DNA of 10,402 nucleotides from SCGC-AAA076-P13 sp963926355 (lineage in GTDB: Bacteria; Pseudomonadota; Gammaproteobacteria; Magnimaribacterales; D2472). The number at the start of each line of letters is the position of its first letter. The stretch's first letter is position 1. The position numbers were made by a program, and so were the translations under genes. Location: positions 1 to 10,402 of the forward strand of contig CAWUWW010000017.1 in NCBI GenBank assembly GCA_963926355.1, given 5' to 3'. Under the pieces are notes generated by a model, which saw only the letters and a list, made by a program, of their open reading frames with translations, searched no databases and was not told where the DNA came from. Positions 6,492 through 10,402 of this stretch are shown one piece after another.

Positions 6492-8717
6492 ATGAATATA
6501 TTTACCAAACTAGCCTCCTTATTTAACTCAGAAAACTCTTCATCTCAAGCTGAAGATATAACGTCTTTAACAAATTCACTTCAGGTCTCAAAAGACCTTA
6601 AAGATTTCCTCGAGAACGAGGTTCTTGTTGGTCTGGATATATCGTCTGATCATTTCTGGTCATCCTTTGAAAATATAGTTAATGAATTTGGCCCTAGAAA
6701 TAAAATGCTCTTAGAAAAAAGAGAAGAAATTCAATCACTTATTGATGCATGGCACATCGAAAGAAGAGGCTCTGAGCATAACCATGAGGAATATAAATTA
6801 TTTCTTGAAAGCATAGGCTATATAGCTCCTAGAAGTGGTGATTTTTCTATTACTACTGAGAATGTAGATCCGGAGATAAAAACTATAGCTGGACCTCAAT
6901 TGGTAGTTCCTGTGATGAATGCAAGGTTTGCTCTGAATGCAGCAAATGCCAGATGGGGAAGCTTGTATGATGCTTTGTACGGAACTGATGTAATAAGTGA
7001 TGAGGATGGGGCAAAGAGAGAGGGAGGGTATAACCCGGTTAGAGGAGATAAGGTTATAGCTTTCGCTAAAAACTTTCTTGATGAAACTATCCCATTAGAG
7101 GAAGGAAGTTATGCGAATGTAACTTCTTTTGAGTTTGCAGATGGTGTTCTTACTGCAATACTTCTTGAAGGTAAAAGGTCTGGCTTGCAGGATACAGATC
7201 AGTATGTTGGTTATGTAAATAATGGTGAAGATGCTTACGGCCTACTTTTTAAAAATAATAATCTTCACTTTGAAATTCAAATAGACAGTAGTCACCCGGT
7301 TGGCGGAACGGATATAGCTGGAATAAAAGACATTCTTATGGAGTCTGCTATTACCACGATTCAGGATGCCGAAGATTCAGTTGCAGCAGTAGATGGCGAG
7401 GACAAAACAGTTGTTTATAGAAACTGGCTAGGCCTTATGAAGGGAACTCTCCAAGAATCCTTTAATAAAAATGGTTCTCAGATAACAAGAGAGTTAAATC
7501 CAGACAGGGCATACAAGGCAAAAGATGGCTCTGATATAACCTTACCTGGAAGAAGCTTGATGCTAGTAAGAAATGTTGGTCATCTTATGACAAATCCAGG
7601 AATTTTAGACTCTTCTGGATCTGAAATTCCAGAAGGAATAATGGATGCAATGTTTACTATATGTATAGCAAAACATGATCTTGAGAACAAGGGGCTTTTT
7701 AAAAACTCCAAGACCGGAAGTATTTATATAGTAAAACCTAAGATGCACGGACCAGATGAGGTGCAGTTTACCTGTGACCTGTTCGCAGCTGTTGAAAAGG
7801 CCTTAAACATACCTTACCTGACTGCTAAGGTTGGAATAATGGATGAGGAAAGAAGAACCACAGTTAATTTAAAGGAATGCATAGAGGTCGCCAAGGACAG
7901 AGTTATATTTATCAATACTGGATTTTTAGATAGAACTGGCGATGAAATTCATACCAGCATGGAAGCAGGTCCAATGATCTCTAAGGCAGATATGAAGCTC
8001 CATCAATGGATTGCATCATACGAGAACTGGAATGTTGATATAGGCCTTGAAACAGGCTTTAAAGGAAATGCTCAAATAGGAAAGGGTATGTGGCCTATGC
8101 CCGATGAGATGTTAGGAATGTATAACACCAAGACAATGCATCCTAAAGCTGGGGCAAACTGTGCTTGGGTTCCCTCACCAACAGCAGCTTCCCTTCACGC
8201 AATACACTATCATCAAATACTTGTTAGTGATGAGCAGGAATTAATTTCTAAAAGAGAAAAAGCAAGCCTGGACTCAATACTAGACATACCTGTTCATAAA
8301 AACCCAAGTGACATAACAGCAGAGCAAGTTCAATCAGAGCTAGATAATAACTGCCAAGGCATACTGGGATATGTTGTTAGATGGGTTGATCAGGGAGTAG
8401 GGTGTTCCAAGGTTCCAGATATTAATAATGTTGGCCTTATGGAAGATAGGGCTACTTGCAGAATATCTAGTCAGCATGTTGCTAACTGGTTACATCATGG
8501 TCTTTGTTCAAAAGAGCAGGTTATTGATTCAATGAAGAAGATGGCGCTAGTTGTTGATGATCAGAATGCTTCAGATCAGACCTATACTCCAATGGGCCCT
8601 TCCTACGATGGATTGGCTTTTCAAGCAGCTTGCGATTTAGCTATAAAGGGAAGAGTTCAACCAAGTGGTTATACCGAACCAGTTCTTCATGCAACAAGAC
8701 TTAGGGTTAAAGCTTAA
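6492..8717 (+). CDS. glcB: Malate synthase G
   Basis: A 741-residue monomeric malate synthase condensing glyoxylate with acetyl-CoA to give malate, the second step of the glyoxylate bypass and the exit from glycolate oxidation; cytoplasmic. The length is slightly above the E. coli enzyme (723). The core is highly typical: GRSLMLVRNVGHLMTNPG (353-370), KPKMHGPDEV (415-424), GIMDEERRT (448-456), NTGFLDRTGDE (475-485), QIGKGMWPMPDEM, AWVPSPTAASLHA, GCSKVPD and MEDRATCRISSQH. Aligned with E. coli GlcB from memory, Arg360 matches Arg338, Glu452 and Asp480 match the Mg2+ ligands Glu427 and Asp455, Asp652 matches the catalytic base Asp631, and Cys638 matches Cys617. All key residues are therefore present. 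No isocitrate lyase or glycolate oxidase gene is in the window. The stop codon overlaps the next start (TAATG). Confidence 0.97.
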   Translation: MNIFTKLASLFNSENSSSQAEDITSLTNSLQVSKDLKDFLENEVLVGLDISSDHFWSSFENIVNEFGPRNKMLLEKREEIQSLIDAWHIERRGSEHNHEEYKLFLESIGYIAPRSGDFSITTENVDPEIKTIAGPQLVVPVMNARFALNAANARWGSLYDALYGTDVISDEDGAKREGGYNPVRGDKVIAFAKNFLDETIPLEEGSYANVTSFEFADGVLTAILLEGKRSGLQDTDQYVGYVNNGEDAYGLLFKNNNLHFEIQIDSSHPVGGTDIAGIKDILMESAITTIQDAEDSVAAVDGEDKTVVYRNWLGLMKGTLQESFNKNGSQITRELNPDRAYKAKDGSDITLPGRSLMLVRNVGHLMTNPGILDSSGSEIPEGIMDAMFTICIAKHDLENKGLFKNSKTGSIYIVKPKMHGPDEVQFTCDLFAAVEKALNIPYLTAKVGIMDEERRTTVNLKECIEVAKDRVIFINTGFLDRTGDEIHTSMEAGPMISKADMKLHQWIASYENWNVDIGLETGFKGNAQIGKGMWPMPDEMLGMYNTKTMHPKAGANCAWVPSPTAASLHAIHYHQILVSDEQELISKREKASLDSILDIPVHKNPSDITAEQVQSELDNNCQGILGYVVRWVDQGVGCSKVPDINNVGLMEDRATCRISSQHVANWLHHGLCSKEQVIDSMKKMALVVDDQNASDQTYTPMGPSYDGLAFQAACDLAIKGRVQPSGYTEPVLHATRLRVKA

Positions 8718-9001
8718 TGAAAGGCTACTGGGTTGTAAGAGCAAGCATCAGAGATGCCGAAGAGTATGGTAATTATAGAGAATTAGCAGGGCCTGTTGTT
8801 GCTAAATTTAATGGGGCATTTCTATCTAGAGGCGGTCTCCAAGAAGAAGTTGAGGGCTCGGGGTTTGAAAGAACTGTTTTGGTAGAATTTAATAGCTACG
8901 AAGAGGCTCTCTCTTGTTATAAATCAAACGATTATCAGGAGGCTTTAAAACATACAAAAGGATCATCAAATAGGCTTTTTAGTATAGTTCAGGGAGTCTG
9001 A
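8717..9001 (+). CDS. DUF1330 family protein, translationally coupled to glcB
   Basis: A 94-residue protein of the DUF1330 family, small ferredoxin-like (dimeric alpha-beta barrel) domains of unclear role. It shows the family layout: YWVVRASIRDAEEYGNYRELAGPVV at the start with the typical Y..Y..L.GP pattern, then FNGAFLSRGG, a turn GSGFERTVLVEF, and SYEEALSCYKSNDYQEALKH, where the helix with Y.S..Y is diagnostic. It lacks a signal peptide. Its ATG shares one base with the glcB stop (TAATG) and no good Shine-Dalgarno site precedes it, so it probably depends on ribosomes finishing glcB. Such coupling suggests a function linked to malate synthase or glyoxylate metabolism, but this is inference; no enzymatic role is claimed. 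It ends 6 bases from the stop of the opposing dioxygenase gene. Confidence 0.85.
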   Translation: MKGYWVVRASIRDAEEYGNYRELAGPVVAKFNGAFLSRGGLQEEVEGSGFERTVLVEFNSYEEALSCYKSNDYQEALKHTKGSSNRLFSIVQGV

Positions 9002-9007
9002 TAGCTT

Positions 9008-10150
9008 TTATATCTTTTGTTTTTGAGTTTCATCTCTGTGCTTCTTTAGATATTTCATAAAGGGTGTTCCACCGGTTCCTGTGATTGTAGAGCCGCCTCT
9101 ACCAAAAGGATTTTTTATCTGTGATTGCTGATGAATATATGTTGCTGCAAACTCAAGATGAAGGGCTCTAAATTTTCTTATTTCCTCAAGACACTTATTA
9201 TATTCATTTACTAATCTTTTTGATTGCTCGATATATTTTTTTGCATTAGATCTATTCTCCACATCTTCAATCATTTTCCGGTGCTCTGGTGGCATGTAGT
9301 CCCTCATTTCATTGAGATAATGTCTTAGATGATCCTTCGTATGATAAATACCTAAAGCGCCGTCAAGGAAGGGCATGATACTGCTCTGTGCACCCGTCTC
9401 TCCTCTAAAAAATTGGGGCTTATTGTTGAATTGATTTTCGTATACAAGCCCTTTATTAAGATCTGGATTATCTTTGGTACCAAAGATAAATGGCCTAACT
9501 CTATGGTAGTAGATATAAGGATCACATTTTTCAGGCATCCTTGAAAATATCTTATTAACCTCTCTTAAAGAAGAAACTATATCTTTTAGATGAGTAAGAA
9601 AATCACTAACCGAATTAGTTTCATTTAAATAAGATAGCTTTGCTGCTGCATTGACTGCTTTGCCTGCAGCATTTTCTATACAGACATGAATGGTAACAAA
9701 CCAATCCTCATCTACACCTCCTAAGAAATTTGTAAGAAGACCAACATTCTCAAGGGAGATATCTTCTTTAGAATTTACCTTATACCAGTTATCCAAACAA
9801 TAACTTCCATAACTTAAAATAGGAGGGCGCCCTAGCTTATTACCTAACTTAACCCAGGGCTTTGCAATAGCCTCAGGAATTAGCTTCTCAGGATTGTTGC
9901 CACCCCAAATATAAGCATGGGATATAAAACTAAGATGGACCATTGCTAATTTAACTTCTCTAATGTCCCCATCTTTAATTATTGAATTAACAGAAAGGGC
10001 ATCAGGCTTTAGATTTTTAATTGTTTTTTGAACCTTTCCTGTTAGAAGAAGTTTAGGTAACTGATCAGCAATTTCAGCAATAAGCTTCAATGACCTGGTC
10101 TCAGCCTTGTATGTTTTTAAAGGATTTTTCTTTGATAAAAATGTATTCAT
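9008..10150 (-). CDS. Indoleamine 2,3-dioxygenase family haem protein
   Basis: A 380-residue protein of the IDO family, haem enzymes that open the indole ring of tryptophan to N-formylkynurenine. The resemblance to human IDO1 runs along the whole chain: HAYIWGGNNPEKLIPEAIA and LGRPPILSYGSYCLDNW near the start, CDPYIYYHRVRPF (209-221), GLVYEN, RGETGAQSSIMPFLDGALGI (249-268), EMRDYMPPEHRKM (281-293), RKFRALHLEFAATYIHQ (325-341) and GTGGTPFMKYL (358-368). His331 matches the proximal haem ligand His346 and Arg219 matches Arg231 of human IDO1 (alignment from memory). At the distal Ser167 position this protein has His155, and Phe226/Phe227 become Tyr214/Tyr215. No signal peptide. The gene faces the malate synthase unit and stands without kynurenine-pathway neighbours in view. 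Tryptophan is the likeliest substrate, not proven; bacterial members may act on other indoles. Confidence 0.9.
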   Translation of the reverse strand: MNTFLSKKNPLKTYKAETRSLKLIAEIADQLPKLLLTGKVQKTIKNLKPDALSVNSIIKDGDIREVKLAMVHLSFISHAYIWGGNNPEKLIPEAIAKPWVKLGNKLGRPPILSYGSYCLDNWYKVNSKEDISLENVGLLTNFLGGVDEDWFVTIHVCIENAAGKAVNAAAKLSYLNETNSVSDFLTHLKDIVSSLREVNKIFSRMPEKCDPYIYYHRVRPFIFGTKDNPDLNKGLVYENQFNNKPQFFRGETGAQSSIMPFLDGALGIYHTKDHLRHYLNEMRDYMPPEHRKMIEDVENRSNAKKYIEQSKRLVNEYNKCLEEIRKFRALHLEFAATYIHQQSQIKNPFGRGGSTITGTGGTPFMKYLKKHRDETQKQKI

Positions 10151-10156
10151 AATATA

Positions 10157-10162
10157 GTTATA
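10157..10162 (-). promoter_or_regulatory. Possible -10 element of the IDO-family gene
   Basis: On the minus strand TATAAC (5 of 6) lies 6 bases before the ATG, exactly the spacing seen at glcB. No Shine-Dalgarno site and no clear -35 are present. The surrounding 10151-10244 is very AT-rich and holds nothing else I can call with confidence. Confidence 0.42.
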
Positions 10163-10226
10163 TTAAACATATCTATTATTTATGACATAGTATTTTTAGA
10201 TAATAAACATTATTTACAATTAAGTG

Positions 10227-10255
10227 TTGACATTATTTTTTAATCTATGTAATAT
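10227..10255 (+). promoter_or_regulatory. Plus-strand promoter-like sequence at right edge
   Basis: A perfect TTGACA (10227-10232) is followed after 17 bases by TAATAT (4 of 6 to consensus). It points toward the window's right edge, but no plus-strand gene with a start codon follows. It may be a chance match in AT-rich DNA, an antisense promoter, or the promoter of something beyond the edge. Confidence 0.3.
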
Positions 10256-10402
10256 TAATAGACCAGCTAAATCCGACTAAAGACCAACTGCAGACGAGAA
10301 TTAGAGAGTGAAAAGCTGGAAGAGCCCATAGAGAGAAAGCGTTTATAAGAGTCGGCGATAAAAAAGAGCTTATAGACCCACCAAGAATTCCGGAGAAAGA
10401 AT
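10245..10402 (-). CDS. Possible C-terminal end of a membrane protein (5' end outside window)
   Basis: On the minus strand a frame is open from the window edge to a TAG at 10245-10247, giving 51 residues with hydrophobic, Gly/Ser-rich stretches such as GILGGSISSFLSPTLINAF and FHSLILVCSWSLVGFSW, like one or two membrane helices near a C-terminus. The abrupt change to pyrimidine-rich composition on this strand would be explained by codons for hydrophobic residues. Against it, a second minus-strand frame is also open here, and pyrimidine-rich DNA has few stop codons by chance. If real, the gene lies upstream of the IDO-family gene in the same direction. No family is recognised. Confidence 0.4.
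   Translation of the reverse strand, partial: SFSGILGGSISSFLSPTLINAFSLWALPAFHSLILVCSWSLVGFSWSINIT

Noticed and set aside
10263..10355. A known structured RNA (RNase P, tmRNA, SRP RNA, riboswitch) at the right edge
   Set aside because: None of the conserved core sequences of these RNAs are present, and two 6-base pairings in about 140 bases are expected by chance.
1..10402. Defence system, CRISPR array, toxin-antitoxin pair, prophage or insertion sequence
   Set aside because: No spaced direct repeats, transposase, nuclease or phage motifs, and no terminal inverted repeats were seen on either strand.

Overview
The window is AT-rich and gene-dense, with short intergenic gaps. A TonB-dependent receptor, Sec and lipoprotein signal peptides and a CCA-encoding tRNA-Gly point to a Gram-negative bacterium. 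The combination of TonB receptor, poly-glycine lipoproteins, malate synthase G and AT-rich codon use best fits a marine gammaproteobacterium, perhaps of the SAR86 kind. That placement is an inference from style, not from a marker gene.

Left part (1-3177): the 3' end of a TonB-dependent receptor, closed by a strong hairpin terminator. Next comes a two-gene unit: a surface lipoprotein with cadherin-like repeats and an M64-type zinc peptidase domain, overlapping by 7 bases a small exported protein of unknown function. Middle (3178-5280): a tRNA-Gly(GCC) gene with its own promoter, a lipoprotein esterase of the PHB-depolymerase/feruloyl-esterase type, and an exported protein built from two related halves, closed by a second strong terminator. 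Most of this half is envelope or secreted machinery, consistent with breaking down and taking up polymers.

Right part (5304-10402): cytoplasmic metabolism. It holds an FAD-dependent aromatic-ring-type monooxygenase, malate synthase G (glyoxylate + acetyl-CoA to malate), a DUF1330 protein coupled to it by a TAATG stop/start overlap, and, on the opposite strand and tail to tail, a haem dioxygenase of the indoleamine 2,3-dioxygenase family. The right edge may hold the C-terminal end of a membrane protein on the minus strand.

The clearest regulatory pattern is that genes at the head of transcription units lack a Shine-Dalgarno site and have a -10-like hexamer 6-8 bases before the start codon. 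This suggests leaderless transcripts. The malate synthase promoter is the best case, with a perfect extended -10. I see no phage, insertion sequence, CRISPR array or defence system. The window looks like an ordinary chromosomal region with a few unusual genes, not a dedicated new system.
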